The notes under the pieces were generated by a model, which saw only the letters and a program-made list of their open reading frames with translations, ran no database searches and was not told where the DNA came from. Shown in pieces: positions 1 through 10,795 of a stretch of 55,937 nt of DNA (position 1 is the first letter of the stretch; each line of letters starts with the position of its first letter). Source of the stretch: Nemertoderma westbladi (taxonomy: Eukaryota > Xenacoelomorpha > Nemertodermatida > Nemertodermatidae); contig JAUCBJ010005898.1 in the NCBI GenBank assembly GCA_032718475.1, forward strand, positions 1 to 55,937, given 5' to 3'. The position numbers were made by a program, and so were the translations under genes.

Positions 1-301
1 TTTATCAAAATTTTAATTCAATAAATATATCTATCTATCTATGCATAGATATATGATATATATATATCTATATGGGTGTTTTTAAATTATATCTCATGTG
101 GCGGTCCAGATCGGTCCAGTTCGGTCTAGATCGTTTAGAGTTTACTACACTTATTTCCTTTTTGTTTCGTGACGTCTTGTTTCTTTTCCTTTTTGTATCT
201 TTATAACCTAATTTAAATTATTTGTAATTTTTCTATTTTTATTTTTACAATATAATTGTTCACATAACAGCAACAACAAATGATCGGAACTTTCCTTGCA
301 G

Positions 302-464
302 GGTTTGCTAATCCATCCAAACAGAACCATCCAAACACACATTGACGCCTCTGCAACTGGTGACATTCTTTATATGTATTCAAGTAATGGTATTATCTGT
401 AGGAACACTGACCAGACTAGTGACGTACAATGCAGCGATTACGAGATACGTTTATGCTGCCCTG
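302..464 (+). pseudogene. Broken WxxW-B exon relic on plus strand
   Basis: The segment encodes the second half of a mucin-2 type WxxW domain in one frame (THIDASATGD, then a GIICRNTDQ stretch, then CSDYEIRLCCPG). An AG acceptor sits at 300-301 and a GTATGT donor at 465. The four B exons of genes 1 and 2 are exactly 186 bp with phase-1 ends; this one is 163 bp. The missing 23 bp lie near the 5' end, remove the conserved NNC cysteine and shift the frame, so splicing at this acceptor in phase 1 gives an early stop. It is also inverted relative to every other WxxW exon in the window. I read it as a degenerate exon copy; a diverged plus-strand gene entering from the left is less likely. Confidence 0.6.
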
Positions 465-644
465 GTATGTTTATTTTATAATATTGTGACGAAAGCAAAT
501 AGCTGAAAGTGTGAAATTATTTATTTGAACAATTTTATATATAAATTATTTATGTAGGATTAGGTCCATATTTGTCCCACATTTAGATTTGTATAACTAT
601 ATAAATCGCCTTTCCAATACAAATTTAATTTCAACAGACTAACA

Positions 645-3534
645 TTTACGTTTCTTGGTAATTCTCATTTCTTGCTTGGCTCTCCTTATGTTTCTTTCAC
701 GTTTCTTGGTAATTCTCATTTCTTGCTTGGCTGTCCGTACTTGGTAATTCTCATTTCTTGCTTGTCTCTCCGTATGTTCATTTCATGTTTCTCGGTAATT
801 CTCATTTCTTACTTGTCTCTCCGTATGTTTCTTTCACCTTTCTTGGTAATTCTCATTTCTTGCTTGGCTCTCCGTATGTTTCTTTCACGTTTCTTTGTAA
901 TTCTCATTTCTTGCTTGGCTCTCCGTATGTTTCTTTCACTTTTCTCGGTAATTCTCATTTCTTGCTTGGCTCTCCGTATGTTTCTTTCACTTTTCTCGGT
1001 AATACTCATTTCTTGCTTGGCTCTCCGTATGTTTCTTTCACGTTTCTTGGTAATTCTCATTTCTTGCTTGGCTCTCCGTATGTTTCTTTCACTTTTCTCG
1101 GTAATTCTCATTTCTTGCTTGGCTCTCCGTATGTTTCTTTCACTTTTCTCAGTAATTCTCATTTCTTGCATGGCTCTCCGTATGTTTCTTTCGCGTTTCT
1201 TGGTAATTCTCATTTCTTGCTTGGCTCTCCTTATGTTTCTTTCACTTTTCTCAGTAATTCTCATTTCTTGCATGGCTCTCCGTATGTTTCTTTCGCGTTT
1301 CTTGGTAATTCTCATTTCTTGCTTGTCGCTCCGTATGTTTCTTTCATTTTTCTCGGTAATTCTCATTTCTTGCTTGTCGCTCCGTATGTTTCTTTCACTT
1401 TTCTCAGTAATTCTCATTTCTTGCATGGCTCTCCGTATGTTTCTTTCACTTTTCTCGGTAATTCTCATTTCTTGCTTGGCTCTCCTTATGTTTCTTTCAC
1501 TTTTCTCAGTAATTCTCATTTCTTGCTTGGCTCTCCGTATGTTTCTTTCACGTTTCTTGGTAATTATCATTTCTTTCTGGCTCTCCGTATGTATTTTTCA
1601 CTTTTCTCGGTAATTCTCATTTCTTGCTTGGCTCTCCGTATGTTTCTTTCACGTTTCTTGGTAATTCTCATTTCTTTCTGGCTCTCCGTATGTATTTTTC
1701 ACTTTTCTGGGTAGTTCTCATTTCTTGCTTGGCTCTCCGTATGTTTTTTTTCACTTTTCTCGGTAATTCTCATTTCTTGCTTGGCTCTCCGTATGTTTCT
1801 TTCACTTTTCTCGGTAATTCTCATTTCTTGCTTGGTTCTCCGTATGTTTCTTTCACCTTTCTTGGTAATTATCATTTCTTGCTTGGCTCTCCGTATGTTT
1901 CTTTCACTTTTCTCGGTAATACTCATTTCTTGCTTGGCTCTCCGTATGTTTCTTTCACGTTTCTTGGTAATTCTCATTTCTTGCTTGGCTCTCCGTATGT
2001 TTCTTTCACTTTTCTCGGTAATTCTCATTTCTTGCTTGGCTCTCCGTATGTTTCTTTCACTTTTCTCAGTAATTCTCATTTCTTGCATGGCTCTCCGTAT
2101 GTTTCTTTCGCGTTTCTTGGTAATTCTCATTTCTTGCTTGGCTCTCCTTATGTTTCTTTCACTTTTCTCAGTAATTCTCATTTCTTGCATGGCTCTCCGT
2201 ATGTTTCTTTCGCGTTTCTTGGTAATTCTCATTTCTTGCTTGGCTCTCCTTATGTTTCTTTCACTTTTCTCAGTAATTCTCATTTCTTGCATGGCTCTCC
2301 GTATGTTTCTTTCGCGTTTCTTGGTAATTCTCATTTCTTGCTTGTCGCTCCGTATGTTTCTTTCACTTTTCTCGGTAATTCTCATTTCTTGCTTGGCTCT
2401 CCGTATGTTTCTTTCACGTTTCTTGGTAATTCTCATTTCTTGCTTGGCTCTCCGTATGTTTCTTTCACTTTTCTCGGTAATTCTCATTTCTTGCTTGGCT
2501 CTCCGTATGTTTCTTTCACTTTTCTCAGTAATTCTCATTTCTTGCATGGCTCTCCGTATGTTTCTTTCGCGTTTCTTGGTAATTCTCATTTCTTGCTTGG
2601 CTCTCCTTATGTTTCTTTCACTTTTCTCAGTAATTCTCATTTCTTGCATGGCTCTCCGTATGTTTCTTTCGCGTTTCTTGGTAATTCTCATTTCTTGCTT
2701 GTCGCTCCGTATGTTTCTTTCATTTTTCTCGGTAATTCTCATTTCTTGCTTGTCGCTCCGTATGTTTCTTTCACTTTTCTCAGTAATTCTCATTTCTTGC
2801 ATGGCTCTCCGTATGTTTCTTTCACTTTTCTCGGTAATTCTCATTTCTTGCTTGGCTCTCCTTATGTTTCTTTCACTTTTCTCAGTAATTCTCATTTCTT
2901 GCATGGCTCTCCGTATGTTTCTTTCGCGTTTCTTGGTAATTCTCATTTCTTGCTTGTCTCTCCGTATGTTTCTTTCACGTTTCTTGGTAATTATCATTTC
3001 TTTCTGGCTCTCCGTATGTATTTTTCACTTTTCTCGGTAATTCTCATTTCTTGCTTGGCTCTCCGTATGTTTTTTTTCACTTTTCTCGGTAATTCTCATT
3101 TCTTGCTTGGCTCTCCGTATGTTTCTTTCACGTTTCTTGGTAATTCTCATTTCTTGCTTGGCTCTCCGTATGTTTCTTTCACGTTTCTTGGTAATTATCA
3201 TTTCTTTCTGGCTCTCCGTATGTATTTTTCACTTTTCTCGGTAATTCTCATTTCTTGCTTGGCTCTCCGTATGTTTTTTTTCACTTTTCTCGGTAATTCT
3301 CATTTCTTGCTTGGCTCTCCGTATGTTTCTTTCACGTTTCTTGGTAATTATCATTTCTTTCTGGCTCTCCGTATGTTTTTTTCACTTTTCTCGGTAATTC
3401 TCATTTCTTGCTTGGCTCTCCGTATGTTTTCTTTCACTTTTCTGGGTAATTCTCATTTCTTGCTTGGCTGTCCGTACTTGGTAATTCTCATTTCTTGCTT
3501 GTCTCTCCGTATGTTTATTTCATGTTTCCCGGTA
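645..3534. repeat. 51-bp minisatellite, about 56 units
   Basis: Tandem units of 51 bp, built around TTTCTTTCAC, GGTAATTCTCATTTCTTGC and GGCTCTCCGTATG, fill almost 2.9 kb. Variants differ by a few bases (CTTGC/CATGC, ACTTTTCTC/GCGTTTCTT), and blocks of variants recur in the same order (for example 1136-1560 and 2500-3000), so the array has also grown by larger duplications. Because 51 is divisible by three, several frames on both strands stay open for hundreds of codons. Those frames show only a 17-residue repeat, with no domain or splice context, and are not called as genes. Confidence 0.97.
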
Positions 3535-3779
3535 ACGTCACACTAACTCTCAAGGATAGTTATACTCACCATTCAAATATCTATCCCAAACCAGATTCCC
3601 TCTGCATCTAAAGTATTCCACTTCAATTCATAATAATAGAGCTTTAGTTGGATTTGAACCTGTGCTTGCAAATTCTTTTGTGCTCGTATATTGTAATTTA
3701 TTGTTCATCTTATGCAATATAACTCGGTTAGTCTGTGCCTCAGTGAGGCATACCCTGCCCTAGACGTAGACGTGCCATA

Positions 3780-4172
3780 GACGTGCCCTAGAAAACCTAA
3801 AATGTGAATTTATAGCATCGCATAAATGAATTAAAAATTTTGTGTTCTAACTGAAAAGTGCTGGTTACTTGTTTTTTTCATTTTTTTTCTACGCAGACAG
3901 GACTAAACAGCCATTTATAGTAATCATATCATTTTTTAATATTTTCCAATGTATTTTGCACCACAGAAAACCTGTATTGAAAAATAATTAGCCGAAAAAT
4001 GCAACTTTCAAATTTTGTGAAAATTGTGCACTACTTGTAATTTTGTTGCTGCAATATAACCACCCCAGTAAATTTTTTTCTGTCGGATCCAGACTAGTGA
4101 TACCTACGTACAAACAAAAAATCAGACGTTTTCGTAAATATTTGTCGATTTTAGAGGGAAGGGTCAATATGA

Positions 4173-4203
<31 letters not shown>

Positions 4204-4236
4204 TGTACAACATTTTATAGCCCGGTACTAATAGGG
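3780..4236 (-). mobile_element. Truncated TTAA-type element, reverse orientation
   Basis: This is the reverse complement of the first ~450 bp of the complete TTAA element at 52100-53600. It ends at 4236 with TACTAATAGGG followed by TTAA (4237-4240), the same terminus and target motif. The other end is cut off near 3780. It carries the terminal-proximal palindrome GGGTCAATATGACCC, whose C arm has expanded to a run of 25 C (4173-4197). No transposase reading frame is present. Confidence 0.8.
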
Positions 4237-4908
4237 TTAAGATAATTAGAAGAAACGTTTTTGTGTATTTTTTGTCCACAAATCATCAAAGCGGTAATGT
4301 TGTCTTGTGCCGGATTTAACATTTTCTTCAAAATCTCAAGAACTATTAGCTCTATGCTTGTTTTGATGGTGTCTACTGACACTAAATCGGTCATTGCGGT
4401 TCTAATAAGCATAATATTAATGCCGTAGGAGAACTAAAAGTTGTCCATCACCAAAATTGAGAAAAATAGTCATTTGCGTCAATAAAGAGTATGTTCTGGT
4501 CATGTGCCTGTGGCACTACTTCCCTTTGTTCCAAAATCAAAATTTTGGTATCTAACTAAGTTTGGACCCATTTGATCACATTTGATGCATGCAGGATGTT
4601 CTTTACTGAGTCATTAATCTTTCATCAATGTGTTATATTGTTATAAATTTCATTATGGTGCACATCGCGATGGCTCAAAATTTCAACCCTCTTGGGATCC
4701 GTGAAGTTATAGACAAAATTGAAAGAAATTTTTTTTCCTTATTTTTTAACCATTTGGCAACTTTTATGCACCGGTAGAACAATGAAATTGAAAAAAAGTA
4801 AAAAACGCACCACCCTACTGTCCATATGGGTACATATGAAACAGTAAATTTATATCTGCTTCATTAACCACATGGATATGATATTTCCAATTCTTATAAA
4901 CAACTAAC
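4237..4908. other. Non-coding stretch left of WxxW-A exon
   Basis: AT-rich sequence between the TTAA element and the exon at 4909. I see no exon, RNA gene or repeat array. It would be intronic if gene 2 continues to the left. Confidence 0.5.
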
Positions 4909-5028
4909 ATTGTTCAGCTTGTGCATTTAATGATATTAGTGAATTAAGATCCTCCCAGTCTCCAGTGCCTGATGGATTGTCTCTGTTGTACCAGTGACTC
5001 ATCAATCCGGTACATTGCTGATTGATTT
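4909..5028 (-). CDS. Gene 2 exon: WxxW domain, first half (A)
   Basis: A 120-bp exon encoding the first half of a mucin-2 WxxW domain (Pfam family Mucin2_WxxW). The signature MSHWYNRDNPSGTGDWEDLN is read on the minus strand. The acceptor CTGTAG precedes 5028 and the donor GTTAGT follows 4909; both junctions are phase 1. The matching B exon that should follow is not found on this strand between 4908 and the left edge. Exon and upstream intron resemble the exon at 31601-31720 (shared CAATTAAGTCTT and GGATGTTTTTATTC blocks in the flank), so this A cassette was duplicated together with intron sequence. It belongs to the WEDLN subtype. I assign it to gene 2 by strand and order; the 4.7-kb intron is inferred. 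Confidence 0.8.
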
Positions 5029-5946
5029 CTACAGAAAAAAGTTAATAATAAATGGTAAGTATAATAATATTATAATAAGTACATACAGTATCCTCGAATC
5101 ATTGGCGGAATAGCAATTAAGTCTTGAGGATGTTTTTATTCTGGCAAATAAAATATAAATGGATAATATTACCAATCCAGTGTTATGGGTTATAGCGAAG
5201 CTGTTTGTTGCACCTTTGGTCATTTTGATTATATGCCGTTCAGCTCATGCCCTCTTGAACAGAATGGCACTGTTGCTTTCGGCAAAGAGGACTTCCCCTT
5301 ACCCAGAAACAATAAATTTGTTGCGCACCCGATTAAGTTTCGCCCTTATGCGGTCTGCCAGCATGTGCATCCGAGGATCTAGGTCCCACAGGACGAGAGT
5401 ATCACGATTGGCGGACACGGGAATCCGATCGGCAGTCTCCTCGGTCGGCCTGGAGTCAGGGTAGCTCGTAGGAGGTCGCAGTTGATAGTGGCGGAGTCGA
5501 AGATGAGGAAGGAGAGGAGGAATACTAGATGTACCCTTTACAAACTCTATTCATAACATTTATTTGTATAGTTAAATCTTGTTTATATTTTGTAATTGCG
5601 CATATTGTATTTTATTTTAGTTAATAATTTAAACTATCCTTTTGGTAAAATAAAGATATATTGCACATCATTGTTTCTATTATCACAGGGGCTTCAAACT
5701 AAGAATGATCTGATCTGGATGGGGCAAAATCTATAAATGATGCAGTCGCTGATTTCGTAGAGAATACATGAAGATTTAACCATCTGGGCTAATAAACCTC
5801 CTACCCGGCGTAATAATAATACTAAGTGCCGTAATTGTATTTTATTTTGTTTATTGCTTCGGCCTGATGCAGTTTATGAACTGTTATCTCAAATTGTATG
5901 TTGCTATAATTTTAATTATTTTCGTTGAGCCATGTTGAATGTTAAC
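5029..5946. other. Intron with a GC-richer island at 5216-5525
   Basis: The first 130 bp match the intron flank of the 31.6-kb A exon. From about 5216 to 5525 base composition becomes clearly more GC-rich than its surroundings. On the minus strand part of the island stays open (including DTLVLWDLDP) up to a GGTAAGG donor-like site. I do not recognise the product. It could be a host exon, a processed pseudogene or transposon debris. Confidence 0.35.
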
Positions 5947-5967
5947 GGGGGGGGGGGGGGGGGGGGG
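5947..5967 (+). repeat. Poly(G) tract, 21 nt
   Basis: Uninterrupted run of 21 G directly after GTTAAC, one of a set of long G or C homopolymers in this window. The following ~300 bp to the 45-bp array are AT-rich with TATATG-type simple sequence and no gene. Confidence 0.95.
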
Positions 5968-6267
5968 AGGATACAAATTTAACTACAATATTACATATTG
6001 TGCAGCTACATGTAGCACTATTAACTTATTCAATGTACCTAAAACTGAAAGTAGTGGTCCGATGTATATGTATATGCCATATACTATATCCCATATGCTA
6101 TATATGTATGTATATAGGCCATGTATATATTTTGCTAATTTTGTAATAGGTTTTGATATTCTCGTCTTAATGAATTGATGCAATGGAAATAACGCTTCGG
6201 TGTAGTTCTATCTAATTATAATTCTTGTATGGATCATTGTTAGTGCTTGTCTTTGCAGCAGTCTGGG

Positions 6268-7088
6268 GTGTATGTATGTTGTGCACGTTTGCCTGAAAGT
6301 TGTGTGCGTACTATGTATGTATGTTGTGCACGTTTGCCTGTAAGTTGTGTGCGTACTATGTATGTATGTTGTGCACGTTTGCCTGTAAGTGCTGTGCGTA
6401 CTATGTATGTATGTTGTGCACGTTTGCCTGTAAGTACTGTGCGTACTATGTATGTATGTTGTGCACGTTTGCCTGTAAGTGCTGTGCGTACTATGTATGT
6501 ATGTTGTGCACGTTTGCCTGTAAGTGCTGTGCGTACTATGTATGTATGTTGTGCACATTTTCCTGAAAGTTGTGTGCGTACTATGTATGTATGTTGTGCA
6601 CGCTTGCCTGTAAGTTGTGTGCGTACTATGTATGTATGTTGTGCACGTTTGCCTGTAAGTTGTGTGCTTATTATGTCTGTATGTTGTGCACGTTTGCCTG
6701 TACGTGGTGTGCGTACTATGTATGTATGTTGTGCACGTTTGCCTGTAAGTTGTGTGCGTACTATGTATGTATGTTGTGCACGCTTGCCTGTAAGTTGTGT
6801 GCGTACTATGTATGTATGTTGTGCACGTTTGCCTGTAAGTTGTGTGCTTATTATGTCTGTATGTTGTGCACGTTTGCCTGTAAGTTGTGTGCGTACTATG
6901 TATGTATGTTGTGCACGCTTGCCTGTAAGTTGTGTGCGTACTATGTCTGTATGTTGTGCACGTTTGCCTGTAAGTGCTGTGCGTACTATGTATGTATGTT
7001 GTGCACGTTTGCCTGTAAGTCGTGTGCGTACTATGTATGTATGTTGTGCACGTTTGCCTTTAAGTGGTATGCGTACTATGTAAGTATG
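6268..7088. repeat. 45-bp minisatellite, about 18 units
   Basis: Tandem 45-bp units containing GTTGTGCACGTTTGCCTGTAA and GTGCGTACTATGTATGTAT. Variants such as GTGCTTATTATGTCTG recur at intervals of several units. The period is divisible by three, so Cys-rich frames on the plus strand and a basic frame on the minus strand stay open throughout; neither has other coding support. Confidence 0.97.
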
Positions 7089-7489
7089 TCTGCAATTTCT
7101 TATCATATGTATCCTAGTTGTATTACATTTTTCGAATATATGAGCTTATCTATCTATGTAATACCCTTCTTTAGGTGCCGTGCCAGTGTAATTTAATATG
7201 TTTGCGTTAAATGTGCGAAGAACATGATGGGAATGCGGTGATAGTAAATATTAGAGAGAATGAAGATCAGCACCCGCTAACATAACTAAGTAAGGCATGC
7301 AATGGTAGCTTTCAGACTCTACTACAGTCCTTCATCTGACCAAATAGAATATATGCAACATTGAACTGAACGGTACGAAACACATAAATCTGGAGGTTTT
7401 GAATTCCCGCCAACGTTATAATGCAATAGGAAAAATTGTTAAAGTATAGGATAGATACGTACGTGCACATTAATATATGTACCGGCGGT

Positions 7490-7507
7490 GGTAAATATTA
7501 ATACAAT
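7490..7507 (+). repeat. LINE target-site duplication, left copy
   Basis: GGTAAATATTAATACAAT is repeated exactly at 9410-9427. The two copies bracket the LINE fragment and fit the variable-length target duplication made by target-primed reverse transcription. Confidence 0.7.
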
Positions 7508-9115
7508 GCAAAACCCAACACCATTCACATTTTCAAATATCACACAGTTAGATATGCTGGATGTACTTGATAAACTAAATACAAATAAACCAAATGGACC
7601 ATCTACTATTCCACCTAAAATAATACAATTAATTAGACTCCAACTTGTTTCTCCGTTAACTCATATAATTAACCAATGTCTTACAATGTCAGAATTTCCA
7701 GAAAACCTAAAATTAACTGAAATAACACCAGTCTTTAAAAAAGGTGATGTTCTTGACCCAGAAAACTATCGCCCGATATCTGTAACGTCTACAATAGAAA
7801 AAATATTCGAAAAAATAATACTTATTCAACTAATGTCATTTATAAACTCTAATAAGCTAATAAATAAAAAACAGTTTGGTTTTAGGAAAGGATTCTCAAC
7901 CTCTGATGCAATAGTATATACAACTGAAACATGGAAAGCACAATTAGATAACAATAAATATGTAGCAGTAGCAGCACTAGATTTAGCCAAAGCCTTCAAT
8001 TCATTAGACCATGTCACACTACTAAATAAATTAGCAACATTAGGATTAGATAATACTGCAATAACTCTAATTAAAACTTTCTAAAAGACAGACCACAAAG
8101 GGTAAAATTAAACGGGACCACATCAGACTGGGAAATTCTAAATAGGGGCATTCCGCAGGGGACACAGCTCGGGCCTATATTATTTCTGTTATACGTTAAT
8201 GACATCAAGACTTTTCACAACCTAGACTTAGTTCAATACGCAGACGATACACTAATATTTTACTCACATACAGACGCTAAAATTGCTACAGAAACACTGG
8301 CACACCAAATAGATGATCTAGAAAACATATTCTCTAAAATGCACCTTTTTTTGAATACAAAAAAGACAGAATTCATGCTAATTTCACCAAAAACGCGCAC
8401 ATCGGAAACTAACAGAATACATTTAAATACTAGTAAAGGTGAATTAGAACAATCGTCTACAATAAAATATCTAGGTGTCTTGATCGACAATAAACTGGAT
8501 TGGAAAGAACAAATTACATAAACTTCAAACAAAATGAGTTATGGAATTTCTTGTCTACGTAGGATTAAAGGCCAACTTACAGTTAAAACAAAACTCAATA
8601 TATTTAAAGCAACTGTTCTACCTTATCACAATTACTGTAGCAATTTACTATTACCATTACATAATAAACACGGTTACAAGGAATTACTATACGGTCTTGA
8701 AAAGCAGCAAAATTACGGATTACGAGTTGTCTTCAGAAAACGAATAAGAGATATGACGGGCACCCAATTACGTACACTAGCTAAGCTACCTAATCTATAC
8801 TCACTACGACAATATACAGGGCTTAATTTCTTCTACCGATACCTTAACAACCTATCCTTGCCTTTTGCTACACTACAATTACCATTCCTTCTAAATAAAA
8901 AATATAATGAAAAAATACAAAATAATCGAACGGGAAATATAAAATTACCAAAAACAAATAATAATTATGGCCACTCCAGTATCATGATAGCATTAATTAA
9001 AACTTGGAACCAACTTGAAACAATTACAAAGCAACTTACAGAATATAAACATTATAAGAAAATCATTCAAATAAAATTTTTAACCCACTACAATCGATAT
9101 GAGGAAATTAATTAA
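7508..9115 (+). pseudogene. Defective LINE reverse transcriptase
   Basis: RT motifs appear in order: TPVFKKGD and NYRPIS (fingers), GFRKG, LDLAKAFNSLDH (motif A), GIPQGTQLGP (motif B), YADDT (motif C, catalytic DD) and YLGVLID. The frame is broken twice. Near 8083 a one-base loss moves the reading from the frame ending LIKTF to the one starting FLKDRPQ. A TAA stop at about 8519-8521 then separates the palm from the thumb and C-terminal region (8534-9115). The gene cannot make a complete enzyme. Codon use is AT-rich like its surroundings, which fits an older insertion. Confidence 0.85.
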
Positions 9116-9409
9116 ATCAACATGATCTGGAGTGGCTCGTGCGAGAACTGTTGATTCTGTGTCCCTGTCCGAGTCGTACAGTAGTTATTTCCCGGTCTAC
9201 TGTAGTATTGTGTACTGTAGTTCGGCGGGCCTGACCCTGCTGTGGAACTTTGACACGTATTTCCTATATTATCAGCTGAAGTACTTCAATGTGCGGTGCT
9301 GCCTCATGTATTTCACCTATATATGAGTACCGGAAATATACGAAAATTGAGAAACAAATAAACAAAGAGATAGTCATAATTATGCAGACAGGTAAATTGG
9401 GTGCACGCA
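7508..9409 (+). mobile_element. 5'-truncated non-LTR retrotransposon (CR1/L2/Jockey-like)
   Basis: About 1.9 kb bounded by the 18-bp duplication. It holds the reverse transcriptase and C-terminal part of a LINE; endonuclease and 5' regions are missing, as expected for abortive target-primed reverse transcription. About 290 bp of 3' UTR follow the reading frame. The right copy of the duplication is at 9410-9427. Clade assignment rests on the RT motifs only and is tentative. Confidence 0.8.
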
Positions 9410-9776
9410 GGTAAATATTAATACAATATTATAACATTGGCGGGAAATTTAAAACCTTCAGGTAGATGTGTTTCGTGCAGTTCAGTTAATGGTTATGTTG
9501 TATATTGTATGTGTGGCCGGATGAAGGACTATAATATAGAAAGCTAGCATTGCATGTCTTACTTAGTTATGTTAGCGGGTGCTGATCTTCTTTCCGTGTA
9601 ATGTTTCGAGTTATTGATGAGTGGTGGTCTTAACATAAGATTTCGTGTGTCGCCCAATCAAGAACAAATAAATGTTAAATTAAATTAATTGAGGAGGATA
9701 TACGCAATATATCCTATCCTAGTGGTATGGCCAGTGTATATATACAACACATATACTAAACATAGGAGTTGCGTAC

Positions 9777-9962
9777 CAGGACAACAGAATTGTATCTCGT
9801 AGTCGTTGCAAAAATCCCCATTACCCTGATCATCGTTCCTACAAACAAGTCCATCAGCATTATAAATATAAAGACTATCGCCAGTTGTTGATGCGTCAAT
9901 ATGTGTGAAGGTAGTCCTAGCATGTGCAGATGTAGGTTGCAAGCAGTTGTTTTCTGTAAACC
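9777..9962 (-). CDS. Gene 2 exon: WxxW domain, second half (B)
   Basis: A 186-bp exon (62 codons, phase 1 at both ends) encoding the C-terminal half of a WxxW domain: FTENNC, THIDASTTGDSLYIYN, GLVCRNDDQ and CNDYEIQFCCPG, with the conserved cysteines. Acceptor TATAG ends at 9963 and donor GTACGC starts at 9776. Joined to the A exon at 10673-10795, the junction codon is TGG. It is almost identical to the B exon of gene 1 at 27561-27746, sharing the same donor and an acceptor-side CCCTATAAA, which points to recent duplication or gene conversion. The domain occurs in secreted mucins and cartilage intermediate layer proteins; its biochemical role is not settled. Confidence 0.9.
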
Positions 9963-10014
9963 CTATAAAATATATTTAAAAGGTAAATAAAAAATCCAAT
10001 ATAGACTATTACAT

Positions 10015-10620
10015 GCTGCATTGTAGCTGAATTGCATTGTAGCTGCATTGTATTGAGAACGCTATGCCTTGTTATCAACAAATTTTGACTTTGTGAACCT
10101 TTGTCAAACTCATGACTTTAGCAAGCTTATTGGTATGTTCAATGCCAGCGTCCTTTAAGTTGCTTATCAAGAAGACCATGGCTGTCAAAAATGCTTAATC
10201 TCTCCTGATTCTGCCAAAGCACAAGACGGTGGATCGGCTGATCCTCATGGCGGATCCTCTGTAAAATTTATCAAAGTCAAGCTTGGGGGGGGGGGGGGGG
10301 GGAGTCTAACGATACGCATTCAATGCTGTGTCCTATGTTACACAATCATGATGTGCTATCCAGAGATTTGGCAACCGCAGGAGTTAGATCCTAGCATGGA
10401 CTCACATATAGGTGCACTGGTTCGATTATCGATAAGAACTGGTACGGGTACTCTAAATAATCGAAAATATAGTAATTCTAAATGACTTCCAAATTCTAGA
10501 CAAGACAGCCTATTCAACGCAGCCCATTCAACGTAGCCCTCAAAGGTCTTCCTTCATCTGACTTACGAATTGATTATCCCAACTAGCAGAATTAATCCAC
10601 ATCCAAGCATCCCTGCATCC
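10015..10620 (-). mobile_element. Old, heavily decayed RTE-like LINE copy
   Basis: Within the intron between the A and B exons of gene 2, this sequence aligns with the 3' part of the LINEs at 33.6 and 40.6 kb, for example GCCAGCGTCCTTTAAG, TGTGCTATCCAGAGATTTGG and CTCTAAATAATCG. It has many substitutions, indels and an expanded run of 18 G (10285-10302). No frame is open. It is clearly older than the two large copies of the same family. Confidence 0.75.
10285..10302 (+). repeat. Poly(G) tract, 18 nt
   Basis: Run of 18 G inside the decayed LINE, at the position of the much shorter CAAGCTTGGGGGAACC in the young copies. The expansion therefore happened after insertion. Confidence 0.9.
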
Positions 10621-10672
10621 CTGCTCCATCCTTATTAAATATTCGTAATCAATTGTTAAGATTTGTACTCAC

Positions 10673-10795
10673 ATTGCTCCGCCCCCGAAATAAAGGATAT
10701 TATGGAACTGAGTGTTTCCCAATCTCCAGTCCCCGATGGATTGTCTCTGTCATACCACTGGCTCATTGGACCGTCACATCCCACAGGCGGAGATT
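10673..10795 (-). CDS. Gene 2 exon: WxxW domain, first half (A)
   Basis: A 123-bp phase-1 exon encoding ESPPVGCDGPMSQ followed by WYDRDNPSGTGDWETLSS, the N-terminal half of a mucin-2 WxxW domain with both tryptophan motifs. The donor is GTGAGTAC (10672 downward); the acceptor TATAG lies at 10796-10800. The signal-peptide exon ends in phase 1 and splices onto it in frame. It belongs to the WETLSS subtype, shared with the exon at 28352-28483. Its 5' edge overlaps a 41-bp tandem array that repeats this exon's acceptor and first ten bases ten times. Confidence 0.9.

Larger units (their letters stand above)
7262..9590. mobile_element. Fold-back element with ~165-bp inverted repeats, LINE inside
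   Basis: Sequence from GAAGATCAGCACCCGCTAAC (7262) to about 7435 is matched in inverted orientation at about 9428-9590, with several substitutions and small indels. This forms long terminal inverted repeats around a LINE fragment. The LINE is bounded by an 18-bp direct repeat, so it is a later insertion and the original element was a short non-autonomous fold-back transposon. No transposase for the outer element is visible and I could not define its own target-site duplication. Confidence 0.75.

Noticed and set aside
672-3546. Very long open frames on both strands
   Set aside because: They are translations of the 51-bp minisatellite; the period is divisible by three and there is no domain, start context or splice structure.
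6208-7196. Cys-rich 15-residue repeat protein on the plus strand and a basic repeat protein on the minus strand
   Set aside because: Both are readings of the 45-bp minisatellite, with no support outside the array.
7262-9590. Novel retroelement with long terminal inverted repeats
   Set aside because: An exact 18-bp direct repeat around the RT segment shows a LINE inserted in a fold-back element.
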